This document shows, one piece after another, positions 52,650 to 61,681 of a stretch of 64,000 nucleotides of DNA. The first letter of the stretch is position 1; the number at the start of each line of letters is the position of its first letter. This stretch comes from Phytoactinopolyspora mesophila (GTDB lineage: Bacteria; Actinomycetota; Actinomycetes; Jiangellales; Jiangellaceae), in the NCBI RefSeq assembly GCF_010122465.1, contig NZ_WLZY01000004.1, positions 186,001 to 250,000 of the forward strand. The letters run 5' to 3'. Below the pieces are notes generated by a model. It was not told the origin of the DNA and did not search any database. It saw only the letters and a list, made by a program, of their open reading frames with translations. Position numbers and translations under genes: made by a program.

Positions 52650-53087
52650 CGTGCACCTCCCTCCCGAATGCTTCGGTACGTTACGCCCGAGTGGAGTCGT
52701 GCCCTGAATTCACGTCTGTCAAACATTGGTGGCCCCTATGTGCATCGGCAGTTTGCGACGTTTGGCTCGCATCTACAGCGATATCGCACGAGAGGTCTCG
52801 GAGATGGTGATGAAGGCCACTTCATGTCGGCGGGGGAGCTCTTGTATCCGCATATTGAGACGGTGCTGAAGGAATTATGAAAGGTGCCGTATCGCGACCC
52901 CCAACGGGCAAAAGGCTTTCGAAGTGGTCGCTCACCAGCGTATCCGGCTTTTTGTGGCCCCCGCCTTCGGCGCAGATCGTCTACCCGCGATGCCCTCATC
53001 GCCTACATATGTCCCGCAGACGTTGTTGCATCCTTACGTAACTAGGGGTTTGGGCGCTAGGTTTAGCACGGGGCGGAGAGGATGACG
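52650..53087. other. 438-bp region upstream of flavohemoglobin-like gene
   Basis: No confident gene was found. A 54-codon reading at 52877-53041 (MKGAVSRPPTGKRLSKW...) follows AAGGA but is not recognised and is left out of the gene list. The palindrome TTACGTAA (53034-53041) is a possible regulator site close to the downstream start; -10-like TAGGTT at 53059 fits a promoter. The stretch is somewhat richer in A+T than its neighbours. Confidence 0.35.
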
Positions 53088-54644
53088 ATGTGGACTCACT
53101 CCCGGGCAGCGGGGAAGCGGGACACCACGGGGCGCAAGAATGGCGTTCCGGTAGAAGAGGGGGCGGCTGGCGAAGCTGCGCCCGATGCTGCGCGTTCCGG
53201 CGCTTCTGCGGTGGCACCACTCGTCGACCCAAACTCACAGAATGGCGTGCCTGCCGGCGGGCACATCGATGGCACCCCACAGGCACGTCCCGTTCCGAAT
53301 GGAGTGGAGCAGGTCCGGCGGGATGACATGGCCAAGAATGGCGCTAGCCACCAAGAGGGCGGTCCGAGGCTGATGACCGTCTCAGATCTTCAGGATTCCG
53401 ACGCATCGTCGGACGACGGCGACGAGACGCCCGAGCCCGAATCAGGATGGCACGAGCACGCCGACACTCAGCAGCAGACCGTTCCGGCACCAGCCGCTGC
53501 CGTCCGCGAACCGGTCCGGACCGGCGCATTCGGATTCGATACTTATGCGCTGCGCGCCACCATCACTCTCGCCGAAGACAAACTCGAGGCGTTGGCGAGG
53601 CGGTTCTATGCGAACCTCTTTGCCAGTCGGCCGGAGTTGCGCGAACTGTTTCCGGCCGGAATGGAAGTTCAGCGATCCCGTTTGGTCTCCGCGCTGATCC
53701 GGATCGTCGGCAGCGCTGAGAACCGTGAAGAGCTCGTGTCTTACCTGGAAGGGCTCGGCCGCGACCACCGCAAGTTCGGCGTCATCACTGAGCACTACGG
53801 TCCGCTGGGATCGGCTCTGGTCATGGCGTTCCGGCAGGAACTCGGCGAGCAATGGACCGAAAGGCATGAGAAGGCCTGGGTCCATGCTTACGACACCATC
53901 GCCATGATCATGGCCGAGAGCGCCGAGCGCGACGCGGTCATGTGGCCCGCGTGGTGGGACGCCGAGGTCGTCTTCCATCGGCGGCTCCTCGACGACCTCG
54001 CGATCATTCAAGCTCGTCCGCACACCGACTACCCGTATCGCCCGGGGCAATACTGCTATGTCCAGTCGTCTCGCCGTCCCAAGATGTGGCGTGCGCTGTC
54101 CATGGCGTCGGCGCCCCGCGACGATGGCCTCGTCGAGTTCCATGTCCGAGCGGTCGGAGCCGGATGGGTCAGCAGCGCGCTGGTATGGCGTACGGAGGCC
54201 GGGGACGTGCTTCGGCTAGGTGCGCCACAAGGTTACGACCTCGCCAACCCCCGGTCGGAGCGAGACCTGCTGTGCATCGCCGGTGGTGTCGGTATCGCGC
54301 CGATCCTGGCGGGCCTGCAGGAGCTGGAGCAGCGACTCGACGGCCGGCGCGTGCACGTCTTCTATGCCGGTCGCGACCGGGACAGTCTCTACGCGTTGCC
54401 GCATCTCGAGTCGATCGGCGTGCGCTATCGCCGGCTGACCGTCGTTCCGGTCGTGTCGCCGGAAGGCCCCGAGGACCGCAGTCCCGATCTGATGGGCAAT
54501 ATCGTCTCGGCCTACGGAGACTGGCGTCAGCACGATGTCTACCTGGCCGGCCCCACCACGATGGTGCAGGCCGCGCTGAGCCGGCTTCGAGAGCAGCAGA
54601 TTCCCGAGGAGCAGATCGTCTGCGACGACTACGGCACGTGGTAG
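53088..54644 (+). CDS. Flavohemoglobin-like protein with long N-terminal extension
   Basis: A 518-residue protein. Residues about 1-150 are a low-complexity acidic extension rich in Gly, Pro, Asn, with NGV/NGA repeated four times. The globin domain (about 150-285) keeps B10 Tyr in RRFYANLF, CD1 Phe in LRELFP, E7 Gln in EVQRS, and the proximal His in DHRKFG. A flavin reductase follows with YRPGQY, RALSM at the FAD motif (usual RxYS; Tyr is Leu), and CIAGGVGIAPILAG for NAD(P)H. The end is DDYGTW. This resembles type II flavohemoglobins, which act on NO or other redox substrates. ATG 53088 has GGAGAGG 6 nt upstream. Confidence 0.85.
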   Translation: MWTHSRAAGKRDTTGRKNGVPVEEGAAGEAAPDAARSGASAVAPLVDPNSQNGVPAGGHIDGTPQARPVPNGVEQVRRDDMAKNGASHQEGGPRLMTVSDLQDSDASSDDGDETPEPESGWHEHADTQQQTVPAPAAAVREPVRTGAFGFDTYALRATITLAEDKLEALARRFYANLFASRPELRELFPAGMEVQRSRLVSALIRIVGSAENREELVSYLEGLGRDHRKFGVITEHYGPLGSALVMAFRQELGEQWTERHEKAWVHAYDTIAMIMAESAERDAVMWPAWWDAEVVFHRRLLDDLAIIQARPHTDYPYRPGQYCYVQSSRRPKMWRALSMASAPRDDGLVEFHVRAVGAGWVSSALVWRTEAGDVLRLGAPQGYDLANPRSERDLLCIAGGVGIAPILAGLQELEQRLDGRRVHVFYAGRDRDSLYALPHLESIGVRYRRLTVVPVVSPEGPEDRSPDLMGNIVSAYGDWRQHDVYLAGPTTMVQAALSRLREQQIPEEQIVCDDYGTW

Positions 54645-54754
54645 GCAGCAGCGCGCCCCGCTCGGCCGCTACGACGGGCATGTATCGGCGCCTCTAGGTC
54701 AATATTCCGAAATCGTTAGACAGCGCTAGATGTCCTGAGAGAGTGCAAGATCAG

Positions 54755-55951
54755 TCAGGTGGCGTACTTGCGGAGGTAGAGACCGAAATGCGGCACCGTG
54801 AAGGCGATGGTGCCGCGTTCGGCGGAGTAGAGCAGGCCCTTCTTGATCAGTGCGTCCCTGGCCGGCGACAGGGATGACGGCTTGCGGCCCAGGTGAACGG
54901 CGACATCCGATGTCGTGACCGTGCCATCGGTGAACTCCGACAACGCGGCGATCGCGAGGAGATACTCCCTCTCTGCCGGAGTCGCGCGCTCGTAGCGTGA
55001 GCCGAAGAATCCGACGGCCAGCTCGGTTTCGGCATGGGGTGCGGCAACCTTGACGTCGTCGGCGGTGATCGGTACGGCCGGTGCGTGATCCCAGGTGACT
55101 TTGCCGTAGGCCTGTACGAAGTACGGATAGCCCTCTGTGGTCGCGTACAAGGCGTCGAGTGCGGCTTGTTCGTAGGTGACATCTTCTTCGGCCGCGGGAG
55201 CCGCGAGTGCGAAATCAGCTGCCTCCCGGTCGAGGCGATCGATCCGGATGTAGCGGAAGAGTCGCTCAGAGTAGGACTTCGAGGCGGACAGGACGGCGGG
55301 CAGGTGTGGAAGTCCCGCACCGACCACGACCAGCGGTAGCGCCTGCTGCGACAGCTCGTGGCAGGCTGCGCAGAGAGCTGAGACGTCGGGCGCGGGAATG
55401 TCCTGCATCTCGTCGATGAAGACGGCGATGCCGACGCCGACATCCCGGGCCACCGCGGCCGCGTCGACCAGAAGCTCGACGAGATCGACCTCGATGTCGC
55501 CGGTATCAGCCCGGCCGGAGGCCGCCGGAAGGTCGATCCCAGGATGCCAGCGGTCGCGGAGCTTGGCGTTCTCGCCGCCTGATCTTAGTGCGAAGGCTTT
55601 GAGCACGGACAGAAACCGGTCGACGTGATCGGGGTCCCGGTGTCGAGGGGTGAGTTCGCGCACAGCCATGTGCAGGGCACTGGCCAACGGTCGCCGGATG
55701 GATTGATCCGGCCGAGCCTCGATCTTGCCGGTTCCCCAGAGCTTGCGGATAGCCTGCGACCGCAAGGCGTTGAGCAGAACCGTCTTCCCCACCCCGCGCA
55801 GGCCAGTCAGTACCAGCGACCGCTCTGGGCGGCCGCGGGCAATGCGCTCCAGAACTACATCGAACTGTTCCAGTTCGCGATCACGTCCGGCCAGCTCCGG
55901 TGGTCGCTGGCCTGCGCCGGGGGCATAGGGATTGCGTACCGGATCCATCAT
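54755..55951 (-). CDS. ORC1-like AAA ATPase with winged helix
   Basis: A 398-residue AAA ATPase: Walker A GLRGVGKT, Walker B AVFIDEMQD, sensor-like VVVGAGLPHLP, and a C-terminal winged-helix segment (about 320-398, TVTTSDVAVHLGRKPSSLSPARDALIKKGLL split across helices). This family is widespread in actinobacteria and resembles archaeal ATPases of the ORC/Cdc6 and DEAH-type STAND groups. The sequences beyond both ends are A+T-richer and carry repeated (C/T)TAGA motifs. Start is one of two adjacent ATGs; 55951 is used here. Confidence 0.8.
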   Translation of the reverse strand: MMDPVRNPYAPGAGQRPPELAGRDRELEQFDVVLERIARGRPERSLVLTGLRGVGKTVLLNALRSQAIRKLWGTGKIEARPDQSIRRPLASALHMAVRELTPRHRDPDHVDRFLSVLKAFALRSGGENAKLRDRWHPGIDLPAASGRADTGDIEVDLVELLVDAAAVARDVGVGIAVFIDEMQDIPAPDVSALCAACHELSQQALPLVVVGAGLPHLPAVLSASKSYSERLFRYIRIDRLDREAADFALAAPAAEEDVTYEQAALDALYATTEGYPYFVQAYGKVTWDHAPAVPITADDVKVAAPHAETELAVGFFGSRYERATPAEREYLLAIAALSEFTDGTVTTSDVAVHLGRKPSSLSPARDALIKKGLLYSAERGTIAFTVPHFGLYLRKYAT

Positions 55952-56089
55952 CGGACTCTATCGGCTCGTCTAGGTTGAGCTTTAGATTTCCTTAGATGGG
56001 GTTAGCGCGTGTTGCCCAAGATCGTCGACTCTGACGGATTCTCAGTCGCTATAGGCATCTCTAGTTCTTGAGCTAGATAATGTGATACC

Positions 56090-56133
56090 GGCTTATCCGG
56101 GCCGCGGCATCCTGTTCCCGGCCCGGATAAGCC
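56090..56133 (-). terminator. 14-bp hairpin terminator of ABC exporter unit
   Basis: Positions 56090-56103 and 56120-56133 form a perfect 14-bp stem with a 16-nt loop, beginning 8 bp after the stop of the ABC-2 permease. It should terminate the minus-strand exporter operon. A U-tract is weak. Confidence 0.7.
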
Positions 56134-56141
56134 CCGGAGCC

Positions 56142-56978
56142 TTACTTGCTGAGCGCCTTGAAACGCCGGACCGCGAGTGGCGCGAAGATCAGCAGCAGCA
56201 ATAGCGGCCAGGCCACCGCCATCAGCACTGCGTTGTCGACCACCCATGAATCTCCGCCCCAGCTGGGGTTCTCGAAGAGTTCCCGGACGCCGCCCGCCGT
56301 TGCCGACATCGGGTTCCACTCGGCGATGGCGCCCAGCCAGGTCGGCATCGTGTCGGGCGACACGAACACGCTGGACATGAATGCCACCGGCCATACGAGA
56401 ATCTGCACCGCTTGCACCATCTCCGGCTTGCCGGCGACAAGCGCCAGGTACAGTCCGACCCACAACATGGCGAAGCGCAGCAAGAGCAGCAAGCCGACGG
56501 CTCCGAACGCGGCGGCCAGCGTGCCGTGCCAGCGCCAGCCGATCGCCAGCCCCGCACCGACCATGATGAGCAGGCCGACGATCGAGTTCAGCATGTCGAC
56601 GGTGCTACGCCCGACCAGGATCGCGGAAGGGGCGATCGGCATGGAGCGGAAACGGTCGAGTACACCTTTGTTGATGTCCTGAGTGAGCGCGACCATGGTG
56701 CCTTCGAGGCCAAAGGCCATGCTCAAGGCAAACATGCCTGGGACGAGAAACTCCTTGTAGTCGCCGCCGCCGGCGACCTCCATGCCGCCGCCCAGGAAGT
56801 AGGCGAACATCACCAGCATCATGACGGGAAACAGCAGCCCGACGACCAGCTGCCCCGGGTTGCGTCCCCAATGCGCCAGTCCTCGGCGAGTCATCGTGAT
56901 GCCGTCGATGACGGCTCGCCCGGTCCGGGAGCCCGGTGTGTGCCGGCGCGTGTCCGGGTGCTGTGTGGCCGTCGTCAT
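56142..56978 (-). CDS. ABC-2 type drug exporter permease (DrrB-like)
   Basis: A 278-residue permease with about six TM helices, carrying the DrrB/ABC2 signature [22 protein letters not shown] and [20 protein letters not shown] before the last helix. The start overlaps the ATPase stop by four bases (ATGA, 56975-56978). With the partner ATPase it forms a drug exporter likely controlled by the divergent PadR protein. Confidence 0.9.
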   Translation of the reverse strand: MTTATQHPDTRRHTPGSRTGRAVIDGITMTRRGLAHWGRNPGQLVVGLLFPVMMLVMFAYFLGGGMEVAGGGDYKEFLVPGMFALSMAFGLEGTMVALTQDINKGVLDRFRSMPIAPSAILVGRSTVDMLNSIVGLLIMVGAGLAIGWRWHGTLAAAFGAVGLLLLLRFAMLWVGLYLALVAGKPEMVQAVQILVWPVAFMSSVFVSPDTMPTWLGAIAEWNPMSATAGGVRELFENPSWGGDSWVVDNAVLMAVAWPLLLLLIFAPLAVRRFKALSK

Positions 56979-57961
56979 GCGGTGACCTCCTGATCCTCGT
57001 CACTGCGCGTGGTGGAACCGGTCAAATTCAGGAAGACCTCATCCAGCGTGGGACGGCGGAGCGCGATGTCCTCGGCGTCGATGCCGGCGTCTTCCAGTGC
57101 GCGCACCGTCTCGGACAATGCGGTCATGCGGTCGTCTACGGGAGCGCTGACGAGCCGGCGGTACGTGTCGACGGCGACTTCCTCGGCATGGGTCGCTCGC
57201 CGGACCAGGGACGCCGCAACTTCCAGCTTGCCGGCGTCCTGCACGACGACATCGATGCGGTCCGCGCCCAGGGCGGACTTCAGTTCGTCGGCGGTGCCGT
57301 CGGCGATGATCCGTCCGTGGTCGACGACGGAGATCCGATCGGCTAGCTGATCGGCTTCCTCCAGATACTGAGTGGTGAGTAGCACCGTGGTGCCGTCGCC
57401 GATCAGTGAGCGCACCGCGTTCCACACCTCGGTGCGCCCGCGGGGGTCGAGGCCTGTTGTGGGCTCGTCGAGGAAGAGGATCTCAGGGGCCATGATCAGG
57501 CTGGCGGCGAGGTCGAGCCGGCGCCTCATGCCGCCGCTGTACTGCTTGATCGCCTTCTTGCCAGTGTCGGTCAGGTCGAACTGTTCGAGCAGTTCTTCGG
57601 CCCGGAGCGCCGCGTGTTTGCCACCCAGGTGGTAGAGCCTGCCGAATAGTTCCAGGTTCTGACGGCCGCTGAGTTCCTCGTCCACTGCGGCGTGCTGTCC
57701 GAGTAGGCCGATACGGTACCGGACCTCATCCGGCTCCTTGACGACGTCGAAGCCGGCCACCTCCGCCCGGCCCCGGGTGGGCCGCAGCAATGTCGCGAGG
57801 ATTCGGACCATGGTGGTCTTTCCCGCGCCGTTCGGGCCCAGGATCGCCTGGACGGTGCCGCGGGGAATGTTCAGGTCGACGCCGTTCAGGGCTTCCTTCT
57901 TGCCGTAGACCTTGGCGAGACCTTCGATGGTGATTGCGTCAGCGCCATTGGGGCTGAGCAC
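56975..57961 (-). CDS. ABC exporter ATPase (DrrA-like)
   Basis: A 328-residue ATPase: Walker [10 protein letters not shown], signature YSGGMRRR, Walker [14 protein letters not shown] and the DrrA-type C-terminal tail [17 protein letters not shown] 57961 has GGGAGG 6 nt upstream; the longer reading to 58009 would run into the operator region. Paired with the DrrB-like permease next to it. Confidence 0.92.
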   Translation of the reverse strand: MLSPNGADAITIEGLAKVYGKKEALNGVDLNIPRGTVQAILGPNGAGKTTMVRILATLLRPTRGRAEVAGFDVVKEPDEVRYRIGLLGQHAAVDEELSGRQNLELFGRLYHLGGKHAALRAEELLEQFDLTDTGKKAIKQYSGGMRRRLDLAASLIMAPEILFLDEPTTGLDPRGRTEVWNAVRSLIGDGTTVLLTTQYLEEADQLADRISVVDHGRIIADGTADELKSALGADRIDVVVQDAGKLEVAASLVRRATHAEEVAVDTYRRLVSAPVDDRMTALSETVRALEDAGIDAEDIALRRPTLDEVFLNLTGSTTRSDEDQEVTA

Positions 57962-57973
57962 AGTGGACCTCCC

Positions 57974-58034
57974 ACTAGTCAAATTTGAACAGTTGGGCGA
58001 ACCTAACATCCGATCGCCAACTAGTCAAACTTGA
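57974..58034. promoter_or_regulatory. Two PadR-type operator copies
   Basis: The 15-mer ACTAGTCAAAYTTGA occurs twice, at 57974-57988 (T) and 58020-58034 (C), 46 bp apart. TCAAATTTGA inside the first is a perfect 10-bp palindrome; TCAAACTTGA in the second is nearly so. One copy sits close to each start of the divergent exporter and PadR genes, which fits autoregulated repression of both. Confidence 0.65.
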
Positions 58035-58093
58035 TGAGTCGCCTGTCTATTCCCTCGGCGTTGTCGATACGCTGTGGCATGGAAGGGGTGTGG

Positions 58094-58756
58094 ATGGAGA
58101 CGAAGGTGTCGGTCATTCGGCTGCTGGTCCTGGGGGCGGTCCGGCAGCACGGGCGTGCGCATGGGTACCAGATCCGAAACGATCTCGAGTTCTGGGGCGC
58201 ACATGAATGGTCCACGGCCAAACCTGGATCGATCTATCACGCCTTGAAGCAGCTGGCTAAGGAAGGACTCCTGCTCGCGCACGACACCGCGCCAAGCACA
58301 GCGGGCGGTCCTCCCCGCACGGAGTACGAGATGACGCCGGCAGGAGACAAGGTTTACCTGGACCTTCTGCGTGAGGCTGTGCGGGCACATGATCAGAAGA
58401 CCGACTTGCTGACCACGGGGGTCGGCTTCATCGTCGACCTCAGGCGCGACGAGGCCATTGCACTGCTCGAAGAGCGCATCGTGAAGCTCCAAGAGTGGCG
58501 ACGCGAGGTGCTCGAGCATTGGAGCCCTACCACTCCCCCCGAGGAGTGGGGTCACATCGGCGAGATCATGCGGCTGTGGATCCACAACGCCGACAGCGGC
58601 GTGGAATGGACCCGCGGACTCATTCGCCGCCTGCAGGAAGGCGCATATGTGATGGCGGATGAAGGGGAGCGTAGCGTCGAGGTGCTCGCTGACTGGGCTG
58701 ATCTGCCGGACGTCGATGATCCTCCGGGCCCTGATCGCGGCACAATGGGCAGATGA
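58094..58756 (+). CDS. PadR-family transcriptional regulator
   Basis: A 220-residue PadR regulator. The N-terminal winged helix (about 1-85) has VSVIRLLVLGAVRQHGRAHGYQI and STAKPGSIYHALKQLAKEGLL; the C-terminal region is a long dimerising helical domain (VirR-type). ATG 58094 has GGAAGGGG upstream; ATG 58079 is possible. It is divergent from a DrrAB-type exporter and should repress it until a drug binds. The stop overlaps the next gene (ATGA). Confidence 0.9.
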   Translation: METKVSVIRLLVLGAVRQHGRAHGYQIRNDLEFWGAHEWSTAKPGSIYHALKQLAKEGLLLAHDTAPSTAGGPPRTEYEMTPAGDKVYLDLLREAVRAHDQKTDLLTTGVGFIVDLRRDEAIALLEERIVKLQEWRREVLEHWSPTTPPEEWGHIGEIMRLWIHNADSGVEWTRGLIRRLQEGAYVMADEGERSVEVLADWADLPDVDDPPGPDRGTMGR

Positions 58757-59151
58757 TCTCCGTCGGCCTGGCGCGCCAGCTTCGAGAAGCCGGCGTGCGA
58801 TGGGAGCCGCGTGCCGGTGACCATTTCGTTCTGCCGGATCGGGGCATGGACGACGAGGTGTTCGTCGTGAGCACCATGGTGGTCGACGTTCATGAGTTTC
58901 CGACTGGACGGGTGATCGGCTTCAACGGAACTGTCGAGTGGGCATTGGACAGCGTGGAGACGGACGCGGCACTGTGGTTGCCGACCGAAGCTCAGCTGCG
59001 GGAGCTGTTGGGCGGGGCATTCATGCGACTCACCCAGGAGCGCGCGGGTTTCGCAGTGCTGCTCGAGGTGAACGGCAAAGAGATCACGCGGGAAGCCGAG
59101 GAGGCCGCGGAGGCCTATGGCCGTGCCCTGCTGTACCTGGTAGCTGGTTGA
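58753..59151 (+). CDS. Conserved hypothetical protein (sometimes called CpaE-like)
   Basis: A 132-residue protein. Its start MISVGLARQLREAGVRWEPR and the segments FNGTVEWALDSVETDAALWLP and TEAQLRELLGG match a conserved actinobacterial family labelled in some genomes as a pilus assembly protein CpaE, but it has no ATPase motif and no link to pili is seen here. The start overlaps the PadR stop (ATGA), so it is co-translated with the regulator. Function unknown. Confidence 0.75.
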   Translation: MISVGLARQLREAGVRWEPRAGDHFVLPDRGMDDEVFVVSTMVVDVHEFPTGRVIGFNGTVEWALDSVETDAALWLPTEAQLRELLGGAFMRLTQERAGFAVLLEVNGKEITREAEEAAEAYGRALLYLVAG

Positions 59152-59159
59152 CTGGCCGC

Positions 59160-60023
59160 CTATTTCAGAAGTCGGGACAAGCGGCGATCTGCGAGGACCT
59201 TTCCGCCCGTCTGGCAGGTAGGGCAGTACTGGAAACTCGAATCGGAGAACGAGACTTCGCGGACCGTATCCTGGCAGACCGGGCAGGCCTCGCCCGTACG
59301 CCCGTGTACGCGCATCGAGGTTCTCTTCGAGTCTTTGAGGTCGCGCGCCGCCAGTCCGGTAGCTCGTGAGAGTGCGCTGGACAGTTCGCCGACGATGACC
59401 TCGTGCAGGCGGCTGACGTCGTCGTCGGCCAATGTCGAGGCCGGATGGAACGGCGACAGCCGGGCGGCATGCAGGACCTCGTCGGAGTAGGCGTTGCCGA
59501 TGCCGGCTATCACCGACTGATCCCTGAGCACTCCCTTGATCCGGGACCGTCCCGCGTCGGTCAGCAGCGCGCGCAGCCGATCCGGGGTGAACTCGGGCGA
59601 CAGCGGATCGACGCCGAGCCGGGCGATTCCGGGGACCTCTGATGCGTCGCGGACGACGTAGACGGCCAGCTTCTTGCGCGTGCCGGCTTCGGTGAGGTCG
59701 AAGCCCGAGCCGTCGCTCAGATGGACGCGCATGGCCAAGGGTCCTTTGCCGGGTTTTGGTGGCCGCGGGGAGATGGAGTCGCTCCAGCGCAGCCAGCCGG
59801 CCCGGGCTAGATGGACCACCAGGTGGACGCCGTCGCAGTCGATGTCGAGGAACTTGCCGTGCCGGGATACAGCCGTGACGGTCAGACCGCCGAGTGCGGT
59901 CACTGGTGGATCGAACGTCTTGAGCACGCTGATCGCGGCGACGTCGACCCGCGTGACGACTTTGCCAACCGCATTCTCGCGCAAGAAGGCGCCCAGCGCC
60001 TCGACCTCCGGCAGTTCCGGCAT
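59160..60023 (-). CDS. Fpg/Nei family DNA glycosylase
   Basis: A 287-residue formamidopyrimidine/endonuclease VIII-type glycosylase. The mature N-terminus PELPEVEAL supplies the catalytic Pro and Glu; the helix-two-turn-helix (GIGNAYSDEVLHAARLSP) and C-terminal zinc finger CPVC...CPTC follow. It removes oxidised bases and cuts the abasic strand. ATG 60023 places Pro at position 2, as the family requires. It ends 8 bp from the hypothetical gene, convergent. Confidence 0.93.
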   Translation of the reverse strand: MPELPEVEALGAFLRENAVGKVVTRVDVAAISVLKTFDPPVTALGGLTVTAVSRHGKFLDIDCDGVHLVVHLARAGWLRWSDSISPRPPKPGKGPLAMRVHLSDGSGFDLTEAGTRKKLAVYVVRDASEVPGIARLGVDPLSPEFTPDRLRALLTDAGRSRIKGVLRDQSVIAGIGNAYSDEVLHAARLSPFHPASTLADDDVSRLHEVIVGELSSALSRATGLAARDLKDSKRTSMRVHGRTGEACPVCQDTVREVSFSDSSFQYCPTCQTGGKVLADRRLSRLLK

Positions 60024-60105
60024 GCCAACATCATGACGCACAAGACCCGAAAACGCCGCCCCAACTTCTCCGATCATTCGGAGAAGGTAGAGGCGCGGGG
60101 CAGGG

Positions 60106-60816
60106 CTACTGATCGGGGCCGTGACTCGCGAACGCCGGGGGAAGCTCGAGACGCAGCGCGGTCCGGAGCCGGCTCAGGTACTCACTCCTCGAGATCTCGA
60201 CGACGCCGAGACTCGTCAAATGCGGGGTGCCCCATTGAACATCCAGCAGCCGGCCAGAGGCGCCGTCGGCCCTGAGTATCTCGACCAACGCCACCAGCGC
60301 GACTTTGGACGCGTCGCGGCCCCACCGCTGCCGGACGTGGAACATCGACTCACCTGCGAAGAGCCCTCCGATCGCGACGCCGTAGAGCCCGCCGGCAAGG
60401 TGACCGTCGCGCGTCCATGCCTCCACCGAGTGCGCCCACCCGAGCCGGCGCAGCCGGCTGTATGCGCCGCGGATCTCGTCCGTGATCCAGGCACCTGGCC
60501 GGCTCGGATCCGCGCAGGCCGCAAGCACTTCGTCGAATGCTGTGTCGACGCGGATCTCGAAGCGCCGACAGGCCTGCCGTAGGGAACGGGGAACTCGCAA
60601 GCCTCCGAGCGGCAGGACACCACGTGGGTTGGGCGACCACCAAGCCAGTTCGTCCGACCGGCCGAACAACCGGTCCACCGGCATCGGGAACAGGCCGGAT
60701 CTGTATGCCGCCAGCAGCGTGCCGGGCTCGAGGTCGGCACCGATCGCGATCAGATCGTCATTGCCCGCGTGAACGGCGGGAAGCTCCCACCGGGTTGGGG
60801 GTGGCTCGACTGGCAC
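60106..60816 (-). CDS. aat: Leucyl/phenylalanyl-tRNA-protein transferase
   Basis: A 236-residue enzyme of the N-end rule pathway that adds Leu or Phe from aminoacyl-tRNA to proteins with N-terminal Arg or Lys. Signatures GLFPMPV, AWWSPNPRGVLPL, GGLYGVAIGGLFAGESMF and DVQWGTPHLTSLG are all present. GTG 60816 has GGAGG upstream; the longer reading to 60996 includes unlike residues and overlaps the divergent gene's promoter. Confidence 0.93.
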   Translation of the reverse strand: MPVEPPPTRWELPAVHAGNDDLIAIGADLEPGTLLAAYRSGLFPMPVDRLFGRSDELAWWSPNPRGVLPLGGLRVPRSLRQACRRFEIRVDTAFDEVLAACADPSRPGAWITDEIRGAYSRLRRLGWAHSVEAWTRDGHLAGGLYGVAIGGLFAGESMFHVRQRWGRDASKVALVALVEILRADGASGRLLDVQWGTPHLTSLGVVEISRSEYLSRLRTALRLELPPAFASHGPDQ

Positions 60817-60940
60817 CCGTGTCCTCCCAGGGCTGGTATTTCGCTGGCCAGCTTCCAGGGTATTTCTTCTCGGCAACCGGCTGGTGATTTCTTGCGGGGC
60901 ACCAGGAGCGGTCCGCGTGTCTGCGTCGTAAGGTGTAAGC

Positions 60941-61642
60941 ATGGGTCTTCGGGCGAATATGGCCATGTGGGCCGGCAACCAGGCGGCGCGCCGCACGGCG
61001 CCGGCGGTGGCGGCCCGCGGCGCTCAGCAATTCGTTGACAAGGCGATCGACGGCTTCACCGGCTTTCCCGGTGCCAGGGAGGTCGCCCGTAAGCACCTGG
61101 AGCGTCGTCGCGACGTCGATCGCGCCATCCGTGATGTGATCGAGCAGCACGTCAGGCTGGCCGGCGTCCAGGGTTTCGTTGCCAACGTCGGTGGTGTGGT
61201 CACCATGCCAGTGGCGATTCCCGCCAACATCGCCGGTGTAGCGGTGTTGCATCTGCGCATGTCCGCCGCCATCGCACACCTGCGCGGATATGACATCGCT
61301 GATCCTCGAGTCCGCACCGCTGCGCTGATGACGCTGCTGGGCAGGGACGGTGCCGAGCCGATCAGCCGCGAGAAGGACCTGCCGGCTTCCCCGCACGAGG
61401 TCGCGGTCAGTCGCGGCAGGGTGGAACCGGTCACCGTGGAGCGAGTGGCGGCACGGGTCGCCCAGGAACTGGCCGCGCGCATCGGTGGCAAACACGCCAC
61501 GTTGATGCTCGCCAAGCGGGTTCCGATACTCGGCGGGGCGGTCAGTGCCGGGGTCGACGCCGTCTCAACTTGGTCGGTGGGCCGCTACGCGAACAGTCAG
61601 TTCCCGACGCACATCATGGTCGAGCCTGAGCGGCGAAGATAA
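60941..61642 (+). CDS. EcsC-family protein
   Basis: A 233-residue protein resembling EcsC, with the motif VANVGGVVTMPVAIPANIAGVAVLHLRM (a hydrophobic, helical stretch) and a C-terminal half containing RVPILGGAVSAGVDAVS. EcsC-type proteins act in bacterial secretion or protein turnover but have unclear biochemistry. ATG 60941 has TAAGGT 6 nt upstream (leaderless pattern). It is divergent from aat. Confidence 0.8.
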   Translation: MGLRANMAMWAGNQAARRTAPAVAARGAQQFVDKAIDGFTGFPGAREVARKHLERRRDVDRAIRDVIEQHVRLAGVQGFVANVGGVVTMPVAIPANIAGVAVLHLRMSAAIAHLRGYDIADPRVRTAALMTLLGRDGAEPISREKDLPASPHEVAVSRGRVEPVTVERVAARVAQELAARIGGKHATLMLAKRVPILGGAVSAGVDAVSTWSVGRYANSQFPTHIMVEPERRR

Positions 61643-61681
61643 TCGGTTGGCGTCGGTTGCGGGAATCTCTATCGTGAGCGT

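Noticed and set aside
52877-53041. 54-codon reading with AAGGA site, cationic with several Cys/Arg at its end
   Set aside because: No recognised family, no modifying-enzyme genes nearby, overlaps the likely promoter and TTACGTAA site of the flavohemoglobin-like gene; not supported as a peptide gene.
53034-53041. TTACGTAA as a defined nitrosative-stress regulator site
   Set aside because: An 8-bp palindrome alone is too short to assign to a regulator; listed only as a possible site.
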